The position numbers and the translations under genes are program-made. The notes under the pieces were generated by a model. The model saw only the letters and a program-made list of their open reading frames with translations, was not told the DNA's origin and searched no databases. This document shows positions 33,820-46,555 of a stretch of DNA of 64,000 nt, in pieces (position 1 is the stretch's first letter; every line of letters starts with the position of its first letter). The stretch spans positions 1,308,001 through 1,372,000 of the forward strand of contig NC_064214.1 of NCBI RefSeq assembly GCF_023101765.2, given 5' to 3'. The stretch comes from Spodoptera frugiperda (taxonomy: Eukaryota; Arthropoda; Insecta; Lepidoptera; Noctuidae).

Positions 33820-34010
33820 CACTTTTTTTACGGAATAACGGGCAAACGAGCAGTCTGGCCACCTGATAGTAAGATATCAGCGCCGCCTATAGACACACCA
33901 GAGGGGTTGCCGGCCTTTTAAAAAGGAGTACGCTCTTTTCTTAAAGGTTTGAAAGTAGTATCGGTTCGTAAATACTGCAGACATCAGCTCAAGCATGCAG
34001 CCAAAGCCAA
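33820..34010 (+). repeat. Dispersed repeat (family E), copy 2
   Basis: AACGGGCAAACGAGCAGTCT, CCACCTGATAGTAAG, GTTGCCGGCCTTTTAAAAAG and CTTAAAGGTTTGAAAGTAGT, a variant of the repeat at 24875-25082 with a different right part. Confidence 0.55.
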
Positions 34011-37000
34011 CAGGAATCAATGCAGAGGGTTTGTACTTGACAATTAGATACACTACCATGCATTGTACAATCGAGGATTTTACTCTACATTTGATACCAA
34101 TATACCATTGCTCAGACTTTCAAAGCATTTAAGTATAGGTGCTTACTTAGCTTGATAAGCTTAATATATATAATCTTGTGGCGAGTTGTCACACTAAACG
34201 AATGAGATAATCATCATACAACACAGCAACACCAGTATATTATTATATCTAGATACAAATATATTAAAGTTATAGACATACTTACATAAAGGGACAGAGT
34301 TGAAAACCCCGAAGGGTAAGAAAAAGGTAGTCGCCAACCCAAAGTTTTATAAGGATGTTTGGTCCCATGTGATCCAACAAGTATATTGCTATGTGATTGG
34401 CATTTATCGGGAATATTTTCTACATTATATTTATAGATATTTCAAATACAGTCTCGCATTTTTGGATAATGAAATTTTTAGTTAATATAGGTAAATGCGT
34501 ATATTATGTCATTTCTTTTTGGGTAAAGTATTTGGTAAAATGATAAAGCCTATCAACAGTGGACATCTTGTTGATGTAAATTAACACTTCATAATATGAG
34601 ACTCAACTGTAATCACAAGAAATAGATGCTTCAAGACGGTTGCAACTTTTCCGCATTAAACTCTACATAGATATTCCTGAAACACCTGACTAACCAACTT
34701 CCGATATATCGCTTATATGGCACCTCCAAATTGCTGATGCGACTTAGCGAGAGGTACATAGGCCACAATACGTGGTGCCTAGGGACAGGGGATGGATGCA
34801 ATGTCATCACGGCGATTAATTAGTGGAAAATGAACATCGCACGACTCGACATTTTCAATTACAGCCCGTATCCGAAACTGAAGTTGATTACAGTAGCCGA
34901 AGGGAATAGTCGAGTGGTTTTAATACGCATTTGTAATCGAGTTAAAAACTACCGAGTCGAATGATTAACGGATTTTAGAGAGGCGCTTAAACAGGATTTT
35001 TTGACGGTTCGGATGAAGCTGTATTGTCGGGTTTTTATTATATTTCGTTTAATTTAAATTCCTGGGTTTCGGGGGAATGTGTTTTATTTTGGAAACATGC
35101 TGTACCAGCGACTTTTATCACGAAATTGAAAGCACTTATTTAGATTGGGGACATTGATGAATAACCAACTACAGAATTATCAGAATTAACCAGAATGAGT
35201 AGATAAGTAATATAATTAAAATATTATTAGAAACAACATTTGATGAGACAAAACATCACATCAACAGCCAATTAGTGGCCACTGCTGACCAAAGCCTCTT
35301 GTCACATGGAGAAGGTTTGAGCATTAATCACCACGCTTGCTTAATGCAGGTTAGCTAAACAAAAAATAAATACCACAAAATAAAGAAAACAATCACAAAC
35401 ATAAAATTATAAAGACCAATGACGATTATTTTACGAACTTTACAAATAGGTAATAGTTTCAAAATAAAATGTACGAAAGTTACACCTGAAACTGAGTATA
35501 TAGGTAGAAGTGAGCGAGCTGAGTTCCTACCTATACATACAGGTTCTTGTTAAGCGACTCGTGGTACAGAATGTTCCAAGTTTTCTCATAACGAAAGTGG
35601 AGAGCTAGCTTAAGCTCTCCCTGAGTGTTCCTACAGTTTTTGTAGACTTTTCCTTTCGACTGTACAGGACTAACGTATGTAAATAGGCTAGCTGTCTGCT
35701 ATGGTTTGCAGTTTTTACTAAGACAGACATTTCAAGTAACTGAGTATTTCATTTTAGTTGAGCTATGCAAAAATGGTCCGAAAAGCTACCACGATTTGAA
35801 AGATAAAAGCAATTTTAATCACGCTATTACAGACACTTTTAATGCAAAATTATCAGTCTATGTTTTATATCGTTAAGTTGAAAAGTAAGAAAGAAAAATA
35901 AGTTGAAGGAGATTTACGTAAGCTAAGGTACCTAGAAAACTGAATGAAATACACTTCATTGAAAAGGATAAGCTAGGTTATACCGTAAAACACTAGAACG
36001 ACACAGCACTTTAGCCCGATATAAAATATATCTAAGGCTTAAGGTTCGTTGAAGTGAAGTGAAAATTTTATAGGCTCTTTTATAAATCCCGTAAAGTATA
36101 GCAGTTGGAAAGCTAAAGAGGAAAATAGCAAAATGAACCTAAAAGACTTATCCCACCTGCGAAAAAGATTTATAAAGAGCTCAACATTTTAAAATGTTTT
36201 CCAACAAATTTTTCTTTTGAAATGATATGAAGCAAACGACACGAACGTAAACCGTAAACCACAAGCGAGGAGGTAACACGAGGAAATCTATTTTCCAACA
36301 TTTTCGAAGTCTAGCAGACTTTTATAAGTCTGCAGGGCACATCTGGCGTCCGCATTAGTATGTTGATGAGGCAATCGCGATCACGGCGGGGATAACGTGA
36401 TTTATATCGCGGATAGGGTTGGCTGCTGAACATAATAATTTTAGAGGCACTCAGTGTTATTGAGTATTGGACATTTTAAACAGCACGTACTTTATTGGAA
36501 AATCTTGAGCTGTCCATTGGAGTGGTTAGTTTTATTTGTTTGTGTTTTAAAAATAAATCAATTTTTATTTTTTGTTTTTGCAAGTTAAGTTGTATTGGAG
36601 ATAATGATAATTTAAATTAAGTGATGGTGATGGGATTTTTATTATGTAACAAGAATATCTAACAGTTAATTAACTATTTAAACAGTTATTCTCGAAAATA
36701 AATGTTTTCAGACCATGATCACACAATACACTAATTTTAACTATCTATCAATACCATAAGTCTTTTCTTACAAGTAAACACTGAAATAAATCCATCACGG
36801 AACACTATAAACAAAGAGGCACCCCTAAAACCATATTCCAAGGATAAATTAGGGTCGTGTGTCAAATTTTTCACGTATTTTCCTTCGATAGGCTGTCGGC
36901 GCGTCGGTGACCGCGCCGGTGTAATTGATAGGACAGATGATATTAATGTCCCTCCCCAACACAACGTGTGCACACAATTTATGTTGCAATACCACACAAA

Positions 37001-39590
37001 CTACAACGCACCCCTTGTACACGAATATTCAGCAACTGTTTTCACGCTAAAACTGAGTTACGCAACACTTTGGGGCGTATTTGTTTAATATTCATACGTA
37101 AATTAAATAAAAACAATGTGGAAATGAAGAATATGTCCCTATATCTGTTATTTTCATTTAATTTTGCTTATTTATTATTTAAGGACATCATTTATTTGTG
37201 GAATTTATTTTTATTGACTTAATTTAATTAGTGGACCTACAATAGTACCCTGTGAGACACCAATACCGAACCAAACTAATAAACATTTTTGTTGTTTTAT
37301 TTATTTCCCAAATGTATGAATTCGAGGTAAAATAATTATTTAAATAGGCGTTTAAGCGTAGCACTTTAATGATAAAGCAAAATAATTTTAATTTTAGACT
37401 ACCACTCTAGTCAAATGCTTGAGGCAGTTCACAAAATATATTTATCTAAGCATCTATTTATTTACCTATTCAAGTCAGTAAAGTAACAGACGTGTAGTTA
37501 AATATTTACCACGATTAGATTACTTTTGTTGTATCTAAACAAAACTTACATAGGTAAAAGGTTTATTTATTACACAATGTTATTAGTGGAAATTATTTCA
37601 GCGATTGAATCCTGACTCGCAGTTTCTTGATGTGAATCAATGTTTATTTTTATTATTGTAAGCATATCAATCTGGTTTACAATCTTGACCACTTAATCGA
37701 CGCGACGCTATCTCAATGAAGTAGATAAGAATCTTGTTGGTAAAACTAAGCATGATTGAGCATTTAATATCGGCTTCGATACACGTATCATATGGAAAAA
37801 TTAATTCTGTAATAACAACAGCAATATTAATGCAGGATATGGGAGTTTTAACAGTACATTCATGATAACCAGAAAAGCGACTAGCGGCATCTATGTCCAT
37901 CACGTTAAACTTACTGAACCTCCTCTCAGCGCCACCTAACGATGTAAATGAGAACTACTTGGTACGAAGCTTGTCTCAATTTCTCAAATTTTTGGACATG
38001 CGCTACTAGATGGCGCTGACTGTCCAAAGTTAAAGCAAAAGTAGTGATATCTTGTGTTTTCAAAACATTATTAGTCATCTTTAATGTTTCATCATCACCG
38101 TTTTTAGCCACAGCCTGAACAATTACTAAATGTGTAAATATCTTTGTTTTTAAATTTGCATGAATATGTATTTTATAAATACTTGATTTAGCAGCTCTAG
38201 TGTAGGTGTACTATACTTTTATAGGTCTTATAATCAAATAGGAAACCTTGTATTCTATTATTACACAGTAAAAACATACTGCTACTAGTTCTATTTTTAT
38301 TTCACTGTACTAGGTTCTTTACCTTTTACAGCAAACAATTCTGCCCTTCCAATTTGAAACACCAATTAGGAAAACCAAATTACGTGCTGATAGTTCAGTA
38401 ATTTGGAACAAAGCAATAAGATTTGTATTTTAAATAAGTAAGTACCTACTATACTACGATAAGGCTTTAAGCGATTCTGTGAAAATCCAATTTTTTATTT
38501 AACACATAAGGAAAATCCGACATTGTAAAGTTCATGCGATTTTCTACTAAGATTAAACCAAGAACGAGCGCTAATACAATTTCTGAGAAACACGACATAT
38601 TGATAGTACTGAAGTTCAATAGGGTTCTTTTGCGGAAATCCTTTCTGGTAGACTGTAAAGTGGATCCTTTGTGGAGGAGATGGCTCATCTAGATAAGTGG
38701 GTACGCTTTCATGGTAAGAACGGCGGCGATATCATGCGAGCCCTGACGTGCTTTGACACTCCAGACGGCTTTCTAAGGAACTCGATTTTACAATGATAGG
38801 AAAGGGTTGCCACGAAAATTAATTTTGACACCGCTGTGGATTTAAAAAAACGACACCAACACCGACGTGGCGCTACCGTTGTTTTAAGTACCTTGAAGTG
38901 AGTTTACATTTTGTTTGTAATAAATACGAATTAGCATTTTGTAACAATAACAATGGACACTAAATTGACACACACATGCAGAATAAACAGTTATATCAAG
39001 AAGTGTTTTGACTCGTAACTGGTTTTTCAGATTGTAGGTATCTGCTTCAAAGTTCATTGCACTTCCGTGTAGCATTAAACTAACTAGTTATTTAGTGTTT
39101 TTCGTTCATAGAGCCCCTATATAACTAACCACCTACATTGAAACCTAGGTATATGTAAAATGCGGTGAGCCGAGCACAGTTCAATAGAAGTCTTCATCTT
39201 TTATGTACAATAGATAGCAAATACGCCTACGCTTTGACGTCAGATGACGCTAAGGGTCCATTGTTTGGACCGACGAGAGAAATGATACTGTTATCGCCTA
39301 TAATTAATCTTTTCTTTGGACTGTATTCTGTAGCTACTTGATTCTCATATTACTTAGGCAGTTTCCTTGAGACTTACACGTGGCGAAATATATGACTGAC
39401 GACTGAATTGACGTTGTAGTCTCAATGAGTCTTAATAGTGAGTGCTGTATGATTGTTTGACTTGTACAATATACTATCTTCTGTACATTAGACTAATCTG
39501 ATTTGCGTCATTGATCATCCTGTTCCATATCGACCAGTGGTCAGTCTTGTATAGTCTTTAACATATTTATATTCGCTGTTGAGATGCCAC
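34011..39590. other. Gene-poor stretch; one SINE scrap
   Basis: No supportable coding exon on either strand, although further exons of the minus-strand gene that begins at 44226 could lie here unrecognised. A family-A SINE tail is at 35252-35355. Blocks less AT-rich than their surroundings lie at about 34730-34960 and 36340-36430. A GC-rich patch (CTGTCGGCGCGTCGGTGACC) lies at about 36890-36930. None could be assigned a function. Confidence 0.45.
35252..35355 (-). repeat. SINE family A, truncated tail end
   Basis: ACATCACATCAACAGCCAAT, GTGGCCACTGCTGACCAA, TCACATGGAGAAGGTTTGAG and CATTAATCACCACGCTTGC match the tail half of the copy at 43-345. Head absent. Confidence 0.65.
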
Positions 39591-39594
39591 TTAC

Positions 39595-42500
39595 CTGTGA
39601 GCCTGAAGCAAATTCATCAGCCGGCGGTTCCCTGGTGAACCTCTCGAACTTGAAGCTGTTGGACCTGTAGAGCTCGTTGTCCTCTCGCGAACGTCTTCCA
39701 CGGCAGAATCGACGGGTTATCGAGGTGTGCCTGAAAGTTAGAGAGTAGTGGTGGTTATGTAAGAGAACAAGATGCAATGAGAATGATTTTACATAACTTA
39801 GCACGCTTTTTGTTTCTAGTAGAGATGGGTAGAAGTAGATAAATTCAATATTTTTAAACTGGCGTGGTCACAAACACTAACATTAGAACTTAAAACGTGA
39901 TATTTACCATGTTTATTATGTGATGATCAGTGATCACTGTTATTCAGTTCATCCGTGATAATGGCGCTTGTAACAGTGTCAAAATATCAGAAACTCATAG
40001 ATATTAATAAACATGGTAAATATCTTAAGTTCTAATGTTATAAAATATTTGAAATGTACTGCCCATCTTTTAGGAGATAAACATACATATATCCCATGTA
40101 ATAATAAGGGTCCCTAATTTAACACGTTAACCACCACGTCGGTCAGTGGTGACCGACGCTTAGCGGAGGATTTGCCTTCAACGGTTTTCTTTCGGCAGTT
40201 AATGCTTTAATAGTCTTACTGAAAATAATAACACGTGGGAGTTTTTAAGATAAACTGATTTCGTAGTTTCTTTCACACTAGCCACGTTTTATCATTGCGC
40301 CCATGTGTGTGATATCAACCACATTGAGACCACATATGACATAACATCCACCACCGCACCAAATTACATTTTCGGAATACACTGAAGTTATTTTGTCACC
40401 CTATTCAAGACATGTTTGAATTTTAACTAACGTCTATCAGGGACTTTATAAATAGGTGATTCCGGTTTTTCCTGTTCTCGTCGAAATTTAGGGAAATCCT
40501 TTATTAGTGCTCCCCTACATTCCTTAAAGAACATTGGTACATGCCAAGTTTCAACTTCCTAGGTCCAGTGATTTTAGCTCTGCGTTGTCTGTCAGTCAGT
40601 CAGTGAGTCAGTAACAGAAGAGTTTTATAGATATAGGTACACAAATTACAAATATTATATGTAGACGTACCAACATAGGTACATACAACATATCGCAACA
40701 TGTAGATGTTGCTACATAAGAAATTGAATAAGAATCAAATATTCACAAATCAATTTCCCAATATGAAATCTGACCCAATCGTCCAGAATATCGGACAGTG
40801 GGCCTTTTTAAACATTTCTATCGATTCAACCCTCGGAGACTCAGGGAATTCCAAAAGCCAATAAATGTTGCCAGCGTATAACACCTTCTTGCATGAAATT
40901 CCTAGACCAAAGCCCCTGGGACTAATGTATTGCCATATTGCACAGATTAAAACCATAAAATGTTTCCAAGTAAAGATAAACTGGCTACATTATTATAATC
41001 TGTTTAGCAATTAATTTAATTAATTGTGTTTACTTAATCTGGAAATACGTGCTCGCATTGATAATGGAACTCTGATAAGAGATGATAGCAACAATATTGG
41101 GATTGGAACTAAAGTTTTACATTGATATTGTTGACTCAGGTTTTGTAAAAGGTAACTTTAACTTTTTAACAGAATCTTTTCCCTCATTTAGATTGTGAAT
41201 TTGTGACACAATTACTTTTGATAGAAGAGAATAAAATAACTAGATTTCTTTCGCCGTTCTACCTAGAACTTGGAATATAATTATAATACCAATGAAATCA
41301 AGGAAAATACCTCTTCCTCACCATTTCATTTAAAAATAGAAATGCCTAAATAGATATGTCGTGCCTTAGTAAAGAAGAAGCTAATATTATTTATTTTGAG
41401 CCATGGTCGTCCTACTGCAGGCCGAAGGCCATCCTTGAAGAAAACTAAAGTATGGGTTTTTTTCTATCACAATTTGGTATTCTGTGACACCTGGATACAC
41501 CACCTACAAGACGTAAAGCTAATATCAGTTAGTACAGAGAATTATCTAATTGCAGCACAAAAAACAACAAGATTTACACTATAATTAACAACTGAAACAT
41601 TTGTTTGCCAAGAGCAATTTGTCAATCCATCATCATCTTTTGATAAATAGAATCCATACAAAATATTACTTAGGTAATCATCGCTACATAACATAATGAA
41701 GTGCTAAGAAAAATAAATACTGCTATGATTCGAGGTATCGAAAAAGAAACAAATATCTCATTATACCTATTTGAAATTACAAGCCGAAAAATACATGACG
41801 AAAATAGAACTTTATCATATAGATTAGAAGCAGCTAACGTAGAACAATATCGTTTCAATTTCGTATCAATATCATAAATATTATGAAAGGTAAAGAACAA
41901 ACAACATCACGCCTTTTTTGTCGCGTACTGGGCAGATGTTATCTGTATGGTGGTAGCCGAAAGTGTAAAAGGAGTATAGGAAAATTAATGAGAAAATGTG
42001 TCGTCGATATTGTTAAGATATGGAAGAACATGTACAAGAACCTCAACATTATCATCATCAGTAACAGCAGCAGCGAGAATACATCCTCTATAGTGAAGAA
42101 ATCAAATCTCCTATCTGTGTCCTAATAAAGAAAGGGGATTGGCCATAATTTCCACACTGGCAGGCTTTAAAGAGGAAATCATCCAATGACTTCTCCTATC
42201 TTGGAAAAGGCGAAAGAGAGTGTCAGACTCTTACTGACTAAAAACCACCCCGTTCCTACTCCTGCTTTTCGAGCAAACCCCCTAGGTAGTCCGCAACTCT
42301 CGACATTTGGCAGGTTTGATGTTAGTTAAATCACTGACAATTTAATGTAGAATACTGCTGTCCGTCCCTTAGTAAGTGGTTACAGTTTTAGGAGATACCG
42401 GCCACAAGAATTGACCATAGATACCTACGTACATAAAGCCAGGCCCTAAACAGATACTAAACATAAAAATTGTGTAAAAGTGGGAAGGTAAAACTGTTGA

Positions 42501-44226
42501 TTGATAAGAACAATACGATGAGTCAGGCATTTAGCCCTTATCGTGTTTAAGTCTTCGTCAACGCTAAATTAGTACCTAAGTATATTATGGTACTAGTCCT
42601 AACGAATTATTACCAGATAGGTCCAGTCAGAGATAGAGATAGATGACGTACCTATTAGATACGCTATCAGCAAACCTTTTACTCGTAAAAAGGGTACCTA
42701 AGCAAGAAAGAGCACCTAGCTTCACTGACAGACAGACTGACAGACAATTCAATTTGACGTTTCAAAAGTGCCTAATTTAGGATTAATTGAAATAAATGCT
42801 TTGACTTTGAAGAGTGCACCTTCAATAGTGCACCCACGTTACACCATGTCATTTTTGTTGCCTTGTTGTTTACCACATTGACCATTTTTGACTCCCTTCT
42901 ACTTACTTACTAGTAGAAGTGATTGTTTCGCATATCGCACCCAATAAACACCACGCGACACGAGAATCCAACTCCAAGTCACGTAGGTAGACACGTGGGA
43001 TATCTCCAGGTATCAAATAAGTATATATTTCTACTATATCATCCTTTATCTATCATCAGGGGTCCTATGTCTAGGTACGTTTAGCAGTAGACGTCTTATA
43101 GCTTATTAATTATGATAGTGATAATGATTAGATAATAGCTTATTAGCGAATAGAAAGTCTCAAACATTAATTCACTGTTTTAAGAGACACTTTTATATCC
43201 TGTTATTTTAAATGTTTCTTATTTTAAATTAATACTTGATGGAATAACTGTAAGTTATTGAAATCCGGTCAGTGGGTAGCCTTAGGGGCGGATTTGACAA
43301 AACGCTACGAGATCTGAAATCATATCTATCACTATTTGAACGATAGCTTCTATCCCATTGAGCCATCTCTGCAAAATCCCTTAGTCATACGTTTCGCTAA
43401 GAGCAATCAATTCTATGACTCACATCCTATTACGAAGTCAGGGAGCAGAATCAAAAGCAGTAATCGTGCTCCTAAAAGCGACGTTAGTTTCTCATCCCAT
43501 TATTAAAGTTAGATTATTCCGCAGCTTGCATGTAATCCAATCTCCTCGTATGTAAGAAACTAAGTTGCGCACCGTTGGAGAATTTAATTTATATTTAATC
43601 ATTCATCATTAACCATCGTTAATTTTTTATGCGTAAACAACATATTATTTTGCGTCGGCCGCTTGTTGCATTGTTGCGTCTATACGAAGCTAACTGCAAG
43701 TTTACATAAGACGAACTGTAATCATGTCGTGCAATCTACCGTATTGCAGTATAATGAACCTGGTTGATAAACTAACCGACTAATTAATATTATAGTTAGG
43801 TAGATAATTAATAGTTAGGTACCTAGAGTCGCTGGAATGCAACGGCCATTGTATGCCGAATATCTTCAACCTGGCCGGGGGACGCCTCTTCTGCTCGGTT
43901 CGAGTGTTCTCTTCAACGGGTGGAGTGTGATGTCTACTGCCTGATGAAGCCCGAGTGCCACTTCTACGACGCCTACGACGCCTTCTCTCAACCAAAATAA
44001 AGTTGTCCCCGTTCCTGATAATGTATGATGAGCGGAGTGTTGACTTCTCCTCGCCCTGCCTTTGTCTTATCAAGTCAGCTGTTCTCAGTGTGTGTATGTT
44101 CTGATACTCGGCCTCCTGTGGTTGCGGAGCAGGAGCTGGCGTCGCGTCCTTGCTAGTGCTAGTCCCGCTTCCATCCCTCTTCTTTCGGGAGGAATGGAGA
44201 CCAACTCGACGCCAAACCTTTTCCAT
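39595..44226 (-). CDS. Unidentified gene, first two coding exons (3'-partial)
   Basis: Exon 1 is 44226-43871 (starts MEKVWRRVGLHSSRKKR) and exon 2 is 39730-39595, with a 4.14-kb intron. The donor CAG|GTTGAA is weak, but the acceptor (CTTTCAG) is good, the donor of exon 2 is strong (CACAG|GTAAGT), and the junction phase (2 to 2) matches. Together they give 164 residues that continue in frame. Visible features: basic N-terminus, Pro/Ala linker (TPAPAPQPQEAE), SSYIIRNGDNFILVER, eight consecutive arginines, then in exon 2 a basic RRFCRGRRSRED and SNSFKFERFTREPPADEF. No catalytic domain is seen in this part, so I do not name it. The Arg run could be a nuclear or membrane-binding signal. Downstream exons would lie below 39.59 kb or outside the window. 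Confidence 0.65.
39822..40070. mobile_element. hAT-like MITE in intron of unidentified gene
   Basis: Terminal inverted repeats: GAGATGGGTAGAAGTA at left versus GTACTGCCCATC at right. Long inner arms: AACATTAGAACTTAA and TATTTACCATGTTTATT (39879-39918), mirrored at 40005-40040. GATGGGCAG-type ends fit hAT elements. No transposase. The left arm carries a ~19-bp segment with no partner on the right. Confidence 0.65.
40126..40212 (-). repeat. Dispersed repeat (family J), copy 2
   Basis: Inverted relative of 30797-30865: GTCGGTCAGTGGTGACCGAC, GCTTAGCGGAGGATTTGCCT, CGGCAGTTAATGCTTT. It contains a small palindrome of its own, GTCGGTCA / TGACCGAC. Confidence 0.6.
40430..40640 (+). repeat. Dispersed repeat (family I)
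   Basis: GGTACATGCCAAGTTTCAAC, TTCCTAGGTCCAGTGATTTT, GCGTTGTCTGTCAGTCAGTC and an AAGAGTTTTATAGATATAGG end. I recognise the block as a common lepidopteran non-coding repeat, probably a retrotransposon tail. Confidence 0.5.
40641..42157. other. Intron sequence, nothing identified
   Basis: AT-rich part of the first intron of the unidentified minus-strand gene. Short frames here lack protein character. Confidence 0.4.
42168..42307 (-). mobile_element. SINE-like retroposon (family B)
   Basis: Minus-strand copy (AAATCATCCAATGACTTCTC to CTAGGTAGTCCGCAACTC on the + strand) with a short deletion in the GAGCCGGAGCCCC part. Flanks TGGCAGGCTT (42158-42167) and TGGCAGGTTT (42308-42317) form a 10-bp target duplication with one mismatch. 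Confidence 0.8.
42706..42810. repeat. LINE-tail-like repeat (family F), copy 2
   Basis: GCACCTAGCTTCACTGACAG, ACAGACTGACAGACAATTC and GAAATAAATGCTTTGACTTT are the inverted counterpart of 25701-25825. Confidence 0.55.
42811..43780. other. Intron sequence with TAAT-rich stretch
   Basis: No gene on either strand. Around 43580-43640 several ATTA/TAAT cores occur close together, which could bind homeodomain proteins but is also expected from AT-rich DNA. Confidence 0.35.
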
Positions 44227-44589
44227 CTGTCTTTAATGTCATCCCATTATTATTCCCACTAATCGTCGCAATTTCAGCGCGACCAATCACTTGTCACTGT
44301 AGGTACGCACAATCACAATATTTACTGAAGCATTTATTCCAGAAAGATCATGGAATTGTTCACAGAATATCACCGAAAGATGTCCGAGATTCCCACATAA
44401 ATATTAACACAAATGAATCACTGTCCAATCAGCCGTTCCCTGTCATTGTTCAGGTTGATAAATATTTCAAGAGTCCTCAACAAATCCTCGGCTCTCGGCC
44501 GGAGATTACGTGTCAATGTTCAAATCACAGAAATCAGGGCGTATATCATTAATTTCTCTTATTAAGACGTACTAGGTTAGTAGAATTAG

Positions 44590-44760
44590 GGGAGAGAATA
44601 ACGTGTTTTTTGACATCGCACTTGCAGAAGTCCCGGCCCTAACAGGGTGCGGGTGCAAGCTTTGCGCATGCGTGCTCCCCCTTCACCCGTAGCCCCGTCT
44701 GACCGAAGCTCCAAAATGGCGGACCTCCGACCCCTTCCCGTTATTGAATATCTAATTTTA
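44590..44760 (-). promoter_or_regulatory. CpG-rich promoter-like block
   Basis: A GC-rich island in AT-rich surroundings, about 400-500 bp upstream of the minus-strand ATG at 44226. It contains TGCGCATGCGTG (NRF-1/ewg-type palindrome, about 44664-44675) and CCAAAATGGCGGAC (YY1/Pho-type AAATGGCGG, about 44711-44724). Both are usual in TATA-less broad promoters. It most likely serves the minus-strand gene; nothing on the + strand is apparent nearby. Confidence 0.5.
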
Positions 44761-45284
44761 TCGCCGTGCATTTATTGTATTCGACTGCAATGCATTCACG
44801 GCCTACTTTTATTATTATCCAGTTGCCTAGCCCGGTCAATAACTTGCGTATAAAATTAGAAAAATTTAAGCAACTTTAGCGCGATGACACGCTGAGCTTT
44901 TTACATGCTTAAATATCTACATCGTCAATTTTTCCTATACATCTAAATACACATTTATTTATATCGCAATATTCTACGATCAGAGTAAATCTATACAACT
45001 CTTTAATAAACAAATTACTTTACAGCCCCAGTAATACCGCCCGCCCCCCTACTTAACTTCCCCCTGGGGCCTAGAGCGTTGCTTTGATAACTCTTCCAAA
45101 GTATGAACATTAAGTTGGTACATGATATACTTCAACTTCTACACAAAGTTCCTATTGCTTTACTAAAGTTAGGTAGGCAGAGGAAACAACTACTTATAAT
45201 AGCTATCAATAACGATATTATAAGTAAGTTGTAGGGAGATTTTATAAAGATAAATTTACAAATTTCACTCTTTTCACTAAAGGA

Positions 45285-45482
45285 ACATTAAACTTGCGTT
45301 GTGTGAGTGAGGTTACCGGAGGCCGAATTCCGAATCTTCCCAATCAACATTAACAATCATCAACAACCAACGCAAGTGCGTTACAATTTTAACACTTCTG
45401 GTGTTTCAAGTGTCCATGGGCGACGGCGATTGCTTACCATCAGGTGATACGTCTGCTAGTTTACCCGCGTGTTCCATAAAAA
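45285..45482 (-). repeat. Dispersed repeat (family E), copy 3
   Basis: GTGAGGTTACCGGAGGCC, AACGCAAGTGCGTTACAATT, GTTTCAAGTGTCCATGGGCG and CTTACCATCAGGTGATACGT are the inverted form of the copy at 24875-25082. The right side ends in GTTTACCCGCGTGTTCC. Confidence 0.7.
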
Positions 45483-45770
45483 AACGGGTGGACATTACGG
45501 CATACACATAACATAATAACAAATTCGTAGCATGGGTATAAGTAGTAGGTCTAGGTAGGTATATACCTACCTAAAACATGGCGTGAGAATGGGTGACATT
45601 AAAATTTCAGCATAATAAGGAAAGTTACTTTATTCAGTACAAAAAACAAACAATTAAAAAGGTCAATGCTCTTATCGTTATTTTTTATAACATAATCTAC
45701 TTATTTAACCAGTAAATTACTCTATTCTTAAACAACTAAGTGGGTTACGCTAAAGTCGAATAGCTTCAAA

Positions 45771-45842
45771 CACGGCTGCTGAGTCAGAGGTTTCGGTTCG
45801 ATTTCCAGATCGTCTGAATCGTTATGATTTTCAATCTCAGTT
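45771..45842 (+). repeat. tRNA-like repeat (family H), copy 2
   Basis: CACGGCTGCTGAGTCAGAGG, then TTTCGGTTCGATTTCCAGAT (B-box-like) and CGTCTGAATCGTTATGATTT. Similar to 16566-16616. Not a tRNA gene. Confidence 0.5.
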
Positions 45843-45849
45843 TTTAAAA

Positions 45850-46555
45850 TATTCGCGTAAGCATATAGTTCTGAATTGTGCCCAGATTCCAAACGCTAAC
45901 ATAGGAATAGACATACTTAGGTTTGTCTATTTGGCTCTATTACCTACCTACGTAATGCGAAAAGTAAGAACATAGGTACTAGGTAACATCCGACAGACTA
46001 ACTTTGCTTTATAGCATCTCATAAATGTGCATGATTAGAAAATTTATCATTTTTTTTTTTATACTGAACCTGTAGGCACAGGTTCTGGGATTAACGCGTG
46101 AAGATATGCTAAATGCTCAAGTAGAAGGTTCTACAGTAAAACGCCACTAGATGGCGTTGCCTGTCACTTTGACGCTGCAATAAGTATACAATTTGAAAGA
46201 TATTAGAATAAATTATAATTGACATAATATGCATATATTCATGCTTGTATTAATAGATAAATTATCTTAAAATATGATAACATTATAGCTTCCCCTACAA
46301 GTGTAGAATTTGTAGAAATAAGAAACTGAGCGGTAATTTCGAATACTTTCGAATGTACCACAAAGGCTCCTGAATATGTGTATGTATCCCATGTAGGTAC
46401 CTACCAACCCAAAAGAACGATTATATTTAGGTAGTTATAACTTACATCTAACTAAAGGAAAGTATTACGTTAAATAGGTACCTATGTACCAAGTATACAA
46501 ACAAATCACAACAAATAGAATTTGATATATCATCGAATATGCAAGTCGGGCGCGA
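45850..46555. other. Intergenic, nothing identified
   Basis: AT-rich. A short ACTAGATGGCGTTGCCTGTC block near 46145 resembles similar AGATGGCGCTG scraps at about 37,990, 51,915 and 47,956 (inverted), a small dispersed motif. Confidence 0.4.

Noticed and set aside
36737..36997. 86-aa minus-strand frame over a GC-rich patch, considered as a further exon of the minus-strand gene
   Set aside because: No acceptor gives an open phase-0 continuation from the exon ending at 39595.
38467..38688. 73-aa minus-strand frame with a membrane-like segment (EIVLALVLGLILVE)
   Set aside because: Isolated, no splice sites in phase with the neighbouring minus-strand gene, and a short hydrophobic run occurs easily by chance.
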